The notes under the pieces: generated by a model
Database searches by the model: none
What the model was told of the DNA's origin: nothing
Seen by the model: only the letters and a program-made list of their open reading frames with translations
Translations under genes and position numbers: made by a program
Part shown: positions 22,783 through 36,316 of the stretch, piece by piece
How the letters are laid out: every line of letters starts with the position of its first letter
How positions within the stretch are numbered: the first letter of the stretch is position 1
Assembly: GCA_907165065.1 (NCBI GenBank)
Contig: OU015525.1
Coordinates: forward strand, 47,107,037-47,171,036
Origin: Caprimulgus europaeus
Taxonomy: Eukaryota; Chordata; Aves; Caprimulgiformes; Caprimulgidae
Length of the DNA stretch: 64,000 nucleotides
Direction of reading: 5' to 3'

Positions 22783-25700
22783 GGTTTTGATACATTAGTA
22801 ACTTCTTTTGAAAAAGACTCTGCAACTGGGATCATAGTTTATTTTAATCCTCCAATAAGTAAAGTTTTCAAAATTTTAGTAACAACTTTAAAAATTTATC
22901 CTAGTTTCTCAGCTATCATTTTGCTTTTCTTCAGTTAACTTCTTAGAGCTGCAGTGCTTTAACTTTTGGGAAATATGAAGATGTTCTGAGCAATTTGCCC
23001 ATAAAGCCAAACAAGCTGAAGCTGTGAAACATTTCCATAGATGCACTGTCGGTGTTAGCAGGTTTACCAAGGGATACACAGAAACTATCACCCCTGTGAA
23101 AAGACTGCTGAGAACAGGTCACTAAAGAAAACACTGAGGGGGGGAAAAACCTAACAAACCTGTCATAATGAAATATGAGTTTAGTTTACTACACTAAACA
23201 TCACTCTTCTAATCAGTTGAGCTTCTGCAGTGGTGATGTAGCAAGCAATAGGAAGTATTGTTATAAATCAGTGCTGAAGTTGTGCTAATTGGCTTAGAAG
23301 CCAGTGTGTTAAATCTACAATAGTCAATTTAAGCACTGTCTGCTGACTTAGCTAGTATTCTGTTTGTGAGGTTGATGTTTCAACAACATTAATTGGCTCT
23401 TTGCTATAAGATTGATTTTCTGAAAATGATAAGGTAAGCCGGTTGGATGTTTACACTCTTCTTGTCCTTGAAATAAAGTATTCTTAAGTGGTAGTGAGAG
23501 ACAGAATTTGTAGTATTGCTTTAAGATAAAGCTAAACATGAAAGAGAGATTCTTAATCTTTCTCAAGAAATATGCAAAATGTTAAACTATAATAGGATCT
23601 AAGAAACCTTGCTATGGAAATACAGTAACATGATGTAACAGAGAGTGACAGGTAGAGGTCAGGTAGCATGTCAAACCCAAGTAAACTTCCCTAACACTTG
23701 TCATCACAGGTGTGAGAAAATTGATGTGTTCATTTATATCACATTAACATCTGTTGCCACAGTCCTTAGAAAAAGAAACAAAATCAGTGTATGAAGCTGG
23801 GTGATTGTATGTGACAACTTAGAAAATTTTTGTCATCATTAGTCACTGTTCTATACAGAGCCTGTAATTTACAGAGCAGAAGTATCCCGTGCTGCTGATT
23901 CTGGTCCTGGCATTTAGTGCAAGAAGTAGAAAAAACAAAGAGTTGGAGCAACAGTAAAAAAAGAAATAAAAAGGAAGACATTTAAAGGTATTTAAACCAC
24001 ATGGAAACTTGCAGCCTGGAATTTTAATGGCACCATTTATTTTTTAATGTGTATGCTGGTGATCTTTGGGGTCACTGAGTTATCTCTCTTGTCTTCCTAC
24101 TCATATTCTTAAGCTGTGTGGTTTATAACTTACATTTTAGGTCCTACTTTGCTTTGTGCATGACTCACTTTTTGCTGTTCTTAAACAACTCCAGACAAAA
24201 TACCCATTAGATAACAAAGTTATAGATAACATGGACTTTCAGCATCAATAGAATTGAAAGCCATTTAGACTGGAGTAGATTCCTCTTTCATTTCAGCAGC
24301 AGACATGGTGGGGCCCTCAGTTTTGGTCTCTGAACCCCTGCCAGGGTAGTCAGAGCTTATCAGTGAGGGATGATAAATTAATGGAAGGGGGAAAAAGAAA
24401 AAGGTGGGAAGGGAGAGGCAAAAAAGAAACAACTCACCTTGGCTAAACTGAACACATTGGCTTGACAAATTTCTGAACATTTTTCAAAACATCTTGTTTT
24501 ATCCCAGCGTGGCTGCCCCCTCAGATGCCTTTGTGAAAAACTGGTGGTCATTCATTTAGAAATATTTCCAGACATTGACTCAGAAGTGTTGGCATTGAAT
24601 ATGTCTAAACAAATGGGATGATTGTGTGAAAGGGGAGAAGATGATGGTTTTCTTCTGCTGTAGAATACTTTGTGATGTGATAATGAGGTGCTTTTTTTTG
24701 TAATGGGCCATAGTATGATGCAGGTATGAGAATTTCACACACCAGTAAATTTCAAAGAACTGCTTTCAGTATTTCAGGAAATTAAGTGATAGAACAAGGC
24801 TTTTTACTCAGTGTGCATTCTTTGCTCCCACACTGTACACCTCTGAGGCAATTTACCACTGAATTAAGCATAAGAAGTGATTTATCCCACCAACCTAATA
24901 TTTCATGTTAGCCAGTGGGGTGACTGCTTTTACAGCTCAGCTTTATAATGTCATTACAGTTAAGCACACTTCTGCCTTAGCAGTATGCTTAAGGGGGTCT
25001 GTCTTTGATACATGCATGTAGCTGTTATTAACTCCAAGGACCAGACTCTTCTTCCTCAGTACAAGCTCCCTGTTGCCAATAGAGCTAAAGCAGGACTCTT
25101 TGGCCCTTATGACTAAGCTTTTGCTGTGAGCTATCACAGAAGGAAAATGTGCCAAGGGGACATGAATTTGCACAACTCCTGCTTACAGCATATATAAGTG
25201 GATGATAGGGAGTGGTTTTACCCCCTTTCTATTTCAGGATGCCATGTTTTAAAATACAAGTTTTACCTTTTACACTAGTGTATGAAAGCTATATTAAATT
25301 ATATTTTATGATATAACCAATACTTGAAGTGGCTTTTTATCTCCACATAACTTTGATTTCATGCAGGAAAAACACAATTAAATTATCACAAAAGGTAAAG
25401 AATGTTCAATATCCATGACCTACTCTCACTGTGGTTGTAGGCAAAGGAGTTTTCTTGGTTCTCCTTTTTAAATTAGATTCTACAGAATCGGGGATTACCT
25501 GTACTGTAGTTGGTGTTTTCCTGCAAATGACCCCATGCTATTTTTAAGGAGAAGGAGTGGAACCAGCTCTTTTTATTTTACTGTTTATAAACCCACCCCA
25601 ATTTATCTTCATAACCGTTACAGGCTGAACCTAGACAGTCTGCATCTTTTTTGGTTCTCGTGTACCACAACATTTTACACTGTTAGGTAAAGGGAATACA

Positions 25701-26610
25701 TTTTGTACATTGCCGTAATATTGTTGTGGTTCTGAGCATGACTTCAACACACTGTTGACATTCAAGAAGGATGGAAATTTTCCACACTGTCCATGTTCCA
25801 GTCATTTTTTTTAATCATTACTGCAGTCCTATCTCCGTTTGTGTGTGTTAAGGTTTACTTTGTAAAACCTATCTATAGTATATTGGAATTGGATGACAGT
25901 GTGCTAGTCATGAATTTCCCACAGATCAGAACCTATCTAAAAGCATTTTGGAACAACAATATCAGGGTGATATTTTTTAAAAAAAACCCCAAATCTTAAA
26001 GGACTAAAGCACTTGCTTACAGAGTCTGATATGACACAGTAAAAGAGAAGGCCATTTAATGTTTAGGTAATAATTACTTATGTTTATATAAATGCAAATG
26101 AATTTCTGGGTCCTGGGGTTTGTAGGAGAAAAAAAAAAAAAGCTACATCTTGCAAAAGGATTTTTTCAATTTAGATACAGTTGTGAAGAAATCTGAAGGT
26201 CTCAGATAGGCTAACTTCCTAATGCCTTATTAAGAATCAAAAGGGTAAGTGTCTGATCCTTTTGGAAAAAAAAAAAATAGCAGCTGGTATAGGAGACCGG
26301 ATAAAATTTGAAGGGATTTTTTTAAATTTCATCGTCCATGTCAGAAAAGAAGTTACAATATTTTATGACCGCATTTCCTATTAACATTACACTTAGGAAA
26401 TAGTTAATTAAAAATTGAAAAATGCCAGGTTTTTAGGGTTTTTTTTTGTGTGGGTGTGTGGTTTTTTTTTAAAGTTGTAGGAGAAGCAAATTTAAACTGG
26501 AACCTATGGGACATAGATACCATACAGCATTGTTTTATAGGATCACATAACACTCTGAAAAGAGCTTCTCATCAAAATGTAAAAATAATATTTTAAAAGG
26601 ACCTGTTAAA

Positions 26611-26841
26611 TGAAGTAAAAGAGATTAGGAAGAAAAAGTTGTAGTTAGAAAGAACAAAAGAAGTAGGAAAAATGGCAGGAAAGAAGTGATGGGGAAGTAG
26701 GAATTAAAATATGAGAGGTGAAATGGAGAGAAAACAGGGAAAAATGGAAATTCTAAAAAAGGGAAAGAGTGGAAAACAAAAGAAGAATAAAAATAAAAGA
26801 GAGAAAAAGTAAAGACTGAGATATAAGCAAAGATAAAGTAA
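26611..26841 (+). repeat. Long purine-rich tract (about 230 bp)
   Basis: The plus strand is overwhelmingly A and G, in irregular GAAA/GGAA/AGAAA units, with scattered T and very few C. The complementary pyrimidine strand reads as a Phe/Ser/Leu-rich open frame on the minus strand (26625-26864), which is a composition artefact and not a gene. The irregularity suggests an old, decayed GAAA-type microsatellite. Confidence 0.7.
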
Positions 26842-27788
26842 TACCCAGAGGGGATTTCTTTCATGCCTCCTTACACAGTGTGTGGGAAGACTGCCATATG
26901 AAGACAGACTGGTCCTGCCCAGCTGCTATTTCCAAATATTTACTAATGAGTGTCCATGAATGAGGGAATGGCTCTTTACTGGTCATTCTTCCCAGAAAGT
27001 TGACCAGCATGGCTAATTCCTAGCAAGGTAAAAAAGAGGAATATGGAAAGGCTCAAAGTAAGCTGAAAAGACCATAGTCTGGCATTGCAACCGCACAGTG
27101 ATGCACTGTTCTTCCCCAGTTGTAATGAGAGTCTATAATTCATCTTGATAGAGACAGACAATGGTCACAAGCAAGACTGGAGTGAAAGCTAAAGGGAATT
27201 AAATACTGATTGTATAGAGTAAAGGGAAATCAGCAAAGACAAAACATTAGGAACACCAATTCAGATGAACCTGAGAATACTAAAATGTCAGACACGAAAA
27301 ATAACTTGCTATGTTTTCCTTAAAAGGATAAGCTTATATGAGCATATAAACCAGAAGCCTTGATAAACTGTATCTTTCCTTCCTTTTCTCCCCCTTTTAC
27401 TGTATATTTTATTTTAAGAAATGACTGTGAGGCTTTTAAATATACATATAAACTGCACAACATAACTTCAAATGGCCTCTGAAATCAGTAAGGAATTGTA
27501 CAATATGTTGTCATTTTCCTTTATTTCTCTCAATTTCCATCTTCACTGGATTTTAGCAAGAGTCTTAAATATGAGGATGGCATGAAAGAGAAACATGGAT
27601 GTCAAAGTCTCTAAATCTCAGGCATCTCTCCCATATTAACAGTATAATCTTAAAAAAAAACCCACCTCAATTACATCCTTCAACTAAATAAAATATTGGT
27701 TTGTATTCATCTGGCAAATTAATATCTTTGTTTTCCATAATCATTCTTTAATAGGAGTCAGTCTTATGTCTCTCCAGGGATTACAAGA

Positions 27789-27803
27789 GGGAGGGAGGGA
27801 GGG
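27789..27803 (+). repeat. (GGGA)n with G-quadruplex potential
   Basis: Four GGG runs separated by single A residues, preceded by GA and followed by AGAAG. This is a minimal canonical G-quadruplex motif with one-base loops. Confidence 0.75.
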
Positions 27804-30800
27804 AGAAGTACTTTAATATGGGGCAAAAATGACTTAGCTGCTTTGGTACGGGGTAAATGGAGAAGAGCATGCTCTGTTTTCTGAATATTGAGCACACTCA
27901 TTGTTTTGCATCCCTGAAGGAGTTTCACATTATTTCATTGGCTGCTTCTCCAGAGGTGGAAGACTTGTATTTGTTTGCAGAAGACATGCATTAGTCAAGA
28001 CATGTCACCACTGGGAGAAACACAGGACCACGGTGGTATTACCCCTTTACTGGTAGTGATTTGGGAGGTAAAATCATGGGTGTATGTCTGGAGATGGCAT
28101 TTATATTAAAACATATACCAGCCTTCCTATCCTCTGGAAAAGTGAATTGGGATGTAGAAGCATAGCCCAGAGGTGCAGGTATTCAACATGCAGTGGTGCA
28201 TCCAGAGAAATCTGCAACATCCTAATTCCAGCTGAACTCAGCGGGAGTTTCATGTATACATGGGTGTTGACCAGAAGAGTCATGTGTAGATTTCTGGCCT
28301 TAGTTTTCTTGTACAGTCTAATTGACACATCAGTGCTTTTGCATCATGTTCTTCTACTTCCCCTTGCTTCCACGCCAGCACAGGTATATACTTGCTTTGA
28401 CCTCAACATTAGATTAGTTTTATTAAAATCATTTTGTCTAAAATTGGAAACTTTCTGTGGAAGTTATAATTCTTGCTATAATGAAATTACTTCCAGTGAC
28501 ATTTTATCTGAAAGGGGATTTGAGTTTAAGAGGATTGCATGATAATCAAGAGAAAATATCATATGCTTAGATTAACTTTGTTTTACAAATGCTAAAACTA
28601 CCCAACTGTGGCATTTGAAAAATCATGTACAGTCAGCATTCAGATGACTTATTTCTGAGTTTCTGCTCTGAACCTATGTATGGTTTCAAACAGTGTTTTT
28701 TTGTTTGCTTTTTTTTTACCCCTCCAGTGTCGACCTCTGCTGACCTCGATATTGAGATTGGGCTGCTGCAGCATGGGATGCCAAGCAAGCTCCTTACTAG
28801 AGGTACTTTTCAAAGGAGGTCAAGAAAATGGAATGCCTATTTTTTACTGACCCTCTGTAGGAGATGGGTCCTGACCTCCTCTGAGAAATCCCAGACTGAC
28901 TGAGAGAGTCCCCACAAGCTAAAATCCCATTTCAAGAAAGGTTGCTCAATTTGCCCACAGTGCTTGAGTACTGTGTTAAGGTTTTTTTCCTGAACAGCAT
29001 CTTCCTTAAGTTCATGCAGAGATGCCTGTCTGAAATGTGGCCTGAAGGACAAGACAAGCAGTGAGTAAAGCACACAAAGAGGTAGGAGTGCACAAGGGAC
29101 ATGTGAACAAAAAAAACCAGGCAAGGCCAGTTGCAAAATAGATGAGGTGGAACAGTAACTGACTTGCCACCTGTATCATCCATATAGAGCGGCAGCTTTA
29201 AGCATATGTCTGGCAGAGGCACATAAATATTGTAGAAAGAGGTCTGGCACCAGGGCCACACTCTTCCACATCATGCTTTGCCCTGTGGGGCTGCGTCAGA
29301 TGTGATACCCTCACTGTTATCTCCTGTCAGGCAGACAAGTGAACCGACATTTGCTCAGTCACAGCAAATGAATTCTGCACAGGGATGGGTTAATGAGAAT
29401 ATGGATGTCAGGTAACCTGCGAGCCCATGCTGGGACAGACTCCTCATGCCTCCCACATACCCCATACCCACCATTAAAGTCAACATCAGACTCTGGCTAT
29501 GCAAAACACAGTTGCTAAGAAACACCTGTGCACACCTCTGTCCTATAGAAGGCACTGCTATGTTAGATCCCTAAGACTTTTTGGTGGATTTGATTCATGT
29601 TGCAGGCCCTCCTCTACTGTTGCAGGCCAGTACCAGTTTTCTTAGACAGCCCTATCATGCTAGGTAATGCTGTAGCTATATTGCCAAATTGGAAGGTTTT
29701 AGAAACACTGTAAACTTTCATTCACAAACCAGGACATTTCTGAATAAAACAGAGATAGCAATGTCACCTGCTCTTGACAGTTTAAAAAGTGAGGGGGAAT
29801 GTTTACATATTGCCAGCTCTGGTTAGAGCCATATCCCACACATCCTATGGGAAATAGAGAGCTGATCAGATTTGCTGCAAGAGGTATAGTTGTCACTGAT
29901 GAAAGTAAAAACCAAAATGGGTGGAAAGGTAACAGGGTGATGATGGTGCAAAGCAAAATTTGTAAAATTAACTTTTTTTTTTAGTTTTTATTATTGCAGG
30001 TTATGAACTTCAGATTTACAGGTGAATATGTGTTTCCAGTGCTAATGCATCTCCTGGAGATTCGGAACTGGAAATGTGACTAGATTTCCAAACTGAGGTG
30101 TAAAAAACCTGCTTATTTATGCAGTTTCATGTGGTACTTCATGGACTACACGTGCAACCATCCAGTTATTCACTTTGGTATTTATATTTGTATGTTAGGA
30201 ATGTGGTCATATATGCTCATTACTTTGCTTATCTCTTTGAAAATTCAGAATAAGATTGAAAGAAGATTTGGTACATGTAGCTGTGATTCATTTGGCTGCT
30301 ATAAATCTTGATGACAGTTGCTATGGGACACGTTTATGAATTGCATAGCATGGAAGATCTTGTACAGGAAAATTATTTTTTGTTTTTCCTCTTGCAGACA
30401 TTTTCCCTATAAGCAGTTGTAATATAATACAGACTGAAAAGTATATGTTCATAATGATTAGAAAACAAAGTGATAAACATATGTTGGGAAATAAATTACT
30501 GGTATTTATTTATTGGAAATAATATGAATCAAAGAATGAGGAAAAAGATGATTATCTTGTCTGAAGAAAAAGATGAGTTAATATCACCCATGAAAAAATG
30601 AAATATCTTTACTACATATGAGAAGTTCCAACCATAACTGGGAACTGCATAAGAAGGGTGAAAAAAAGGAAAATAAACAGCGTTGGTATAGATAGACAAA
30701 ACATTAGTAAGCATTACTGAGGAAGAGTGGAAAATGTGTTCTTAAAAGTGTAACTTTCAGAGGACTGAAACTTCTTTGAGGACCATCTCACCCTCTGGGT

Positions 30801-32814
30801 ATGCCCAGAGCAACCTACTGACAGTGTAGAGCTGTAGATAAGCTGATGCTTAAGTAAAGTTATATCTCCTCAAATTCAAAATTAAAAATAAATAAAGAAA
30901 ATATTCCTGACAATCTTACTTCTAAAATAAAACTATGGACAAAACCAGAATTTATAAGATGCCTTCATAATTTATTCATGACAGAGAATATTTGACCCTG
31001 TAGGATGAGGCTGTATGGGAGGTTGTGGTGTGAGATTTTCCTTTGTCATAGATTATGATAAAGTTCTCAGCCTTTTGGCATCCTCTTGATTGTTGTTTTT
31101 TTTCCTAAACATCCCGAGGGCTGAGACTCACTAGTTGAAAAGCAGTAGTGGATATAAATGTTAAATAACAATAACCAAAAACAAGAGGATTTTTTTTTCT
31201 GTTGACCTATGTATATTTACTACATCAAGCAATGAACTACTTAATATAAAGAACTACTTTTTGAGTTAACTTTGTTGATTGTTTAGGTAGATATAAATTA
31301 TGTAGATTAGGTATAAGTGGATGAATAAATTTCTGAGAATGTTTAAGAACAATTTACTTTCCCGGATAAAGACTTTTCTTTTTCAGTAACATTATTTGGA
31401 CACTAATCACTACTGCAGTTCAAAGTATAATCTTATAAATAAGATCACCTGGATGTTAAATCTGTTAAAACTTTACAACTGATGCCCAGAAAGCATACCA
31501 CAGCAAGGGTATGGGTTGGTTTTGGTTTGTATTATGGGGTTTTTTTTTTTCATTCTTAACTTAAAAGCTGCTTCCAAAAGACTGGATGGCAAACAAGAAA
31601 TATATTAAACAAAAATTAGGAAAAAAACTGGCCTAAATGAGTTCCCTTGCCTCCTGTTAAGAAATTGTTATCCCAGATGTAGTATCAAAAACCAACAAGC
31701 AATGTAGATACGGGAAATAAGATGATGGGTCAGAGATCTGTATCTAGCTGTTCTAAAGAATTAGATAGCTTGACCTAGAAGATATTTGTGTAATAGAGGA
31801 CTAATTGTACCAAATACCAAATAGATGTTTTGCATTACTATGAACTGTACGCTCTCAGTGAAAAATCTGCTTCCAACATGATTTCTAGATCTTTGCTGCT
31901 GAGAACTGGTTTGTTGCCAGTCATGACAGACTTCAGTTCCACAGTTGTCTGGTCACCATTTTTATTATACTACAAAGAACTTAGTGTGAACAGCTACTCT
32001 ACTCAAATTACATGGTTGCCCTTTTGATAAAAAGGCAAATCTTCCTGAAAACCAAGAAGAGTTGAAAATCAAATTTTACTTCTATGATATAAGCTATTAT
32101 TAAAATAAATAAAATTATTGATGGGTAAATATGTCACACAGCAAATGTCAGAACATTCCAGTATCATTTCATCTGTTAGAGAATTTTGAAAATACTGTAG
32201 AAATAGTAATGGACTATATAAATGTTTTGGAAACGGGTTCCAAAATTAGGTTGATGTAGAGAACTGCAAACAGGATTAAGGACTCACCAGCTGGATACTA
32301 AATCCTAATTACATGTACAGATAGATGTTAATCCAACAGTATACTAGAAAAGTTTAGGGTTTACAGTGATTTTTTTAAATTCTAAGGAGGATCACTGGCC
32401 ATTTGAGAATTTCAACCAAAAAAAACCCCAATCTTTTATGAAAAATAGTTCATATTCACTACTGCTATGCATATAAAATAAAGTTGGAAAAATTCATGGA
32501 TATAGACATGCCAATTTACCACTTTTAGATGAACATAATTTTTTAGTTTGTTTCAAAAGGATTTCATTCAAATTTATTTCTGAAATTAATTATGCTATTG
32601 AAAAATAATAGAACTTCCAAAAGACTTCATTTTTAAGTATAACAGGATCACAGTCCCAGATGTGAACATTGGATATTATAGCTATTTCTTTATAGTGCAA
32701 CTATTTGGCACAAACATGAATTTGTCACTGGTGTTGTTTACTGAATCATTACAATTTTTGTCGTGAGACAGAGGTGTAACTTTTTCTGCCTCATCTGTTC
32801 TGTGAAGGGTAATA

Positions 32815-32965
32815 TAAAGGGTACTACTCTGACCTTTTTAGTATTCTGTAATTTGATTCGCTTGCCATTCATATCCTGTTCTGTTTGTAACCTCAGCAAC
32901 CTGTGACTAGAATGGACACTCAGTCAAAACACAGAATACTAAAAAGGTCACAGAAGTAGAATTTA
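32815..32965. mobile_element. Imperfect palindrome, candidate MITE or hairpin
   Basis: The arm TGACCTTTTTAGTATTCTGT (32830-32849) has an exact 20-bp reverse complement at 32931-32950. Pairing continues, with mismatches, outward to 32815/32965 and inward to about 32875/32905. I count about 45 Watson-Crick pairs out of 61 positions, leaving a loop of about 29 bases. A TA dinucleotide lies near each outer end (32822-32823 and 32957-32958), as would be expected if a Tc1/mariner-type miniature element had inserted at TA. The inner pairing resembles small palindromic MITEs that consist of little more than two terminal repeats. No coding sequence is present. Other readings are a hairpin RNA source or a palindrome arisen locally. 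Confidence 0.5.
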
Positions 32966-34107
32966 CTGCATCTGCTTTTCAGGACACACTGAGCAGTAAA
33001 GTAGTGGTACCTTGTTCTGTTGATTTATTTCCATGAGGACTGAAAAAGAGGCAGTCTAGTGTCCTCCTAATGACACCTCTGACAGGAAAAGTTCTGCCTG
33101 TACTCATATGCAATCTCTACTGGTGAATAAAAATCAAGCCAGGACACATACTGCTTCTTTAATTTCTTTCTATTTAAAACAGCAATAAATTCACTAAAGC
33201 ATCTTTTCAAAGTTTACTGGCCTTTAAATTATTTTTCTTCTTCACTTCAGTTGAGTAGATAAGTAAATGAGGCGGGAACTGTGCAGTCTATTAAAGCAAG
33301 TTTGTCAAGATGGAAAAAAAATAATTGTGCAGCTAATGTAGAATGTTTGTAGTGCACAAAGAATTCCTACTAAGGTTTTTTGGTCTCATGTATTTATGCT
33401 TGTAATGCCTTGTCTTATAGTCTTACGTTTTGTGATTATATACAAAATGTATTTCTCTGAAGAAATACAAAGTTAGTGGCCTTTTATAGTGTTTTCCTGT
33501 GTGAGTATGAATAGTTTCTTTTCTTTAGTGTAATCCCTCTCCCCCAAAAATCCATTGTGTTGACTAAATTATGTTTAGCTTTACAGAAATGCAAGCAGGG
33601 GAAAAATAGGCCTGAGAAATTTGGATAATGAATGAACTGCAAATAAGATGGTATTAGAGTGAAATATTCTCAATTTTTTAATGGTAAATCCATAGACACT
33701 ATAGCACTATTTTATTAGCTGGGAAAAAATATGATCGTTTATTAGGCTTGAATTTGCAGATTGTGCACCAGGTATTTTGCTTATTTTTGTTTTAGAAATA
33801 AAATAGTAAGTGTAGATGCTGATTAGGTATACATTTAAATGAGTCCACTGTTGTGTGGTGAATAAGAATTAGATGCTGTAATGTATTAGCTGTATATGGA
33901 TATAGAATTGCTTGGGAAAAAAAAAAAAAAAAGCAGGTAATGTAAATGGTATTTTTAATGAGTGGATCCTTTGGAGTTTTTCTCAGTGCAACAGTCAGGG
34001 CTATGCTTCAAAGAGTAACCAAGGTATAAGTGCATGCCCAGGCTGTGTCTACAGCAGCTGGCAGCACTTCTCTGCTTTCTGCAGTGCATTTACTAATAAT
34101 CGTCTGG
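32966..34107. other. Unique AT-rich non-coding DNA
   Basis: No gene or classified repeat is seen. It contains a 16-base poly-A run at 33917-33932. Confidence 0.55.
33917..33932 (+). repeat. Poly-A run (16 bases)
   Basis: Uninterrupted A run with no recognisable retrocopy upstream; a homopolymer microsatellite. Confidence 0.75.
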
Positions 34108-34222
34108 TCATAGAATCACAGAATGTTGTGAGTTCGGAAGAAATCCACAGGGATGATCAAGTCCAACTCCTGACCTAGCATAGGACAATCCCAAGTTTCA
34201 GACCATGTCCAGACTTATTTGA
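34108..34222 (-). mobile_element. CR1 LINE fragment, degraded 3' end
   Basis: Begins TCATAGAATCACAGAATG and continues with a diverged GGAAG...GATCA...GTCCAACTCCTGACC segment, then AGGACAATCCCAAG. That is a CR1 3' UTR variant different from those at 8912 and 35294. The right boundary is uncertain because similarity fades. The element is on the minus strand and 5'-truncated. Its divergence suggests it is older than most other copies here. Confidence 0.8.
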
Positions 34223-35293
34223 GCACATCACAGTACCTCTGTATTTGCATTTCTTTCCAAAGGTTGTATGTGGAGGGAGGGTTTCCACTGAGGTCTCATT
34301 TGGGTTGTAACCAGGAAACCCCCTGAGGGAGCAGGACTTGGAAGTAACTCCTGAGTTGAGGTAGGAACTGGCTTGATCCTACAGCTTTGTTACTTGAAAA
34401 ACATGAGCTTTGAAAATATGAAACAAATCTCAGAGTTTTTAAATCAGGAGGGGTCTTCCCATTTACCTCAGCAATATTAGAGTGGGTATCTGGGAGATAC
34501 AGTTGCTTTCATTTACTGAGGTTGCTCACAATATCAATTGCAATTGAAAGAAAACTTGGACAGAACATATGTGACCTATTACTGCCTCACCCAAATACCA
34601 AGCATGGCAGCCTACTAACTCAGCTTTCAACCTGTCAGGCACAGTGAAAATAATAGCTGTCTCCTCTTTCTATTTTAGCTTTAGGTTAAACTGATTATGA
34701 GCTTGAAGTCACATATTATTTTTAAATCTATGAAGAATCCTCATTTGACATATTAAACCTAATGGAGTTTATGTAAATAGAAACATCTATAAAACAATAT
34801 TTATGAATGTATGTGTATAAAGGAAAAGGATGATGACTGTCTCTAAGTAGTAAAGCTGCTAGTAATATTTATTTATTATTTTTTAGGGTTATAATTTTTG
34901 TCTAAATTGCAGTCCACCTGTTCTTCAGCCAGTCAATCTCCTTCCAGGACCTTTTGAATTTAGTGTTAAATCACAACACAATTTAACAAAGGTGTCAAGC
35001 AAATTAAAAGTTCAGTAAAAGCCAGTACTGAAAATAAGAAATTAGTATTTTCATTGATAGAAGACACCTCATCTGTCTCTGCAAGGCTTACTGACCGTGT
35101 ACTAAGCAGCTGTTAAACACACAGGTTAGAAAGAGACAAAACACATCACAGGAAAATGCTTTGAGGAATCTGTGAAATGTATATAACTTCTATAAGAGAG
35201 GGTCTTAGCTCTTCCATAGCCTGGGATATTGCAAATAGGAGCATGTTGTACAACATTCATTAAAAAAAACCCAACTTTCCTCAACTGTACTAT
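34223..35293. other. Unique non-coding DNA between CR1 copies
   Basis: Nothing recognised in about 1.1 kb. Base composition is ordinary for the window. Confidence 0.5.
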
Positions 35294-36316
35294 TCATAGA
35301 ATCAGTCACAGAATGGTATGAGTTGGAAGGGACCTTAAAGATCATCTAGTTCCAACCCCTCTGCCATGAGCAGGGACAACTTCCACTAGACCAGGTTGCT
35401 CAAAGCCTCATCCAGCCTGGCCTTGAACACTTCCAGGGAGGGGACATCCACAGCTTCTCTGGGCAACCTGTTCCAATGTCTGACCACCCTCACAGGAAAA
35501 AAAATTCTTCCTAGTATCTAATCTAAATCTACTCTTTTCCTGTTTAAAGCCATTACTTCTCATCCTATCACTGCCTGCCCTTGTAAAAAGTCCCTCCCCA
35601 GCTTAATATAGACACCCTTCAGATACTGGAAGGCTGCTATAAAGTCTCCTTGGAGCCTTCTCTTTTCCAAGCTGACCAGCCCCAACTCTCTCAGCCTGTC
35701 CTTATAGGAGCGGTGCTCCAGCCCTCTGATTAACCTCATGTCCCTCCTCTGGGCTTGTTCCAGTAGGTCCATGTCCTTATGCTGGGGGCCCCAGAACTGG
35801 ATGCAGTACTCCAGGTGGGGTCCCACAAGAGAGGAGTAGAGGGGCAGAATCACATCCCTTGACCTGCTGGCCATGGTTCTCTTGATGCAGCCCAGGATAC
35901 AGTTGGTCTTCTGTGCTGTGAGCACACATTACTGTCTCATGTTGAGCTTCTCATCCACCAACACCCCCAAGTCCTTCTCTTCAGGGCTGCTCTCGACTAC
36001 TCTTCTCCCAGCCTGTATTTGTGCTTGGGATTGCCCCAACCCAGGTGCAGGACCTTGCACTTGGGCTTCTGGAACTTCATGAGGTTTGCATAGGCCCACC
36101 TCTCATATCTGTCAAGGTCCCTCTGGATGGCATCCCTTCATCACTGGTCTCCACCTGGATATTGAACTGTTGACTGCAACTCTTTAAGTGCGACCATCCA
36201 GCCAATTCCTTATCCACTGAGTGGTCCATCACTTCAGTCCATGTCTCTTCAATTTAAAGACAATGGTGTCATGCAGGATAGCTTCAGATGCCTCACATGA
36301 GTCCAGATAGATTCAG
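35294..36316 (-). mobile_element. CR1 LINE, about 1 kb, with part of ORF2
   Basis: Begins on the plus strand with TCATAGAATCAGTCACAGAATGG, a slightly scrambled CR1 3' repeat, and runs leftward-to-3' on the minus strand. A minus-strand frame from about 35925 to 35560 encodes ORF2 sequence downstream of the catalytic core. Landmarks are [20 protein letters not shown], a [12 protein letters not shown] segment, [20 protein letters not shown] and AAFQYLKG. Further CR1 coding similarity continues to about 36316 in other frames, so the reading frame is broken there. The copy is 5'-truncated and lacks a usable reverse transcriptase. It belongs to a different subfamily from the copies at 18504 and 48233. 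Confidence 0.93.

Larger units (their letters stand above)
22783..32814. other. Unique AT-rich non-coding DNA
   Basis: Ten kilobases without a recognised gene or transposon. The longest frame here (28084-28542, plus, 152 codons) has no domain that I recognise and reads across ordinary sequence. Features inside are a long purine tract (26611-26841), a GGGA repeat (27789-27803) and several A/C or G/T homopolymer junctions. Confidence 0.55.

Noticed and set aside
26625-26864. 79-codon Phe/Ser-rich minus-strand frame
   Set aside because: A product of the long purine tract on the plus strand; composition alone explains it.
28084-28542. 152-codon plus-strand open frame, the longest outside CR1
   Set aside because: No recognisable domain, signal or family. 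The sequence around it is ordinary AT-rich DNA, and one frame of this length is not surprising by chance in 64 kb read six ways.
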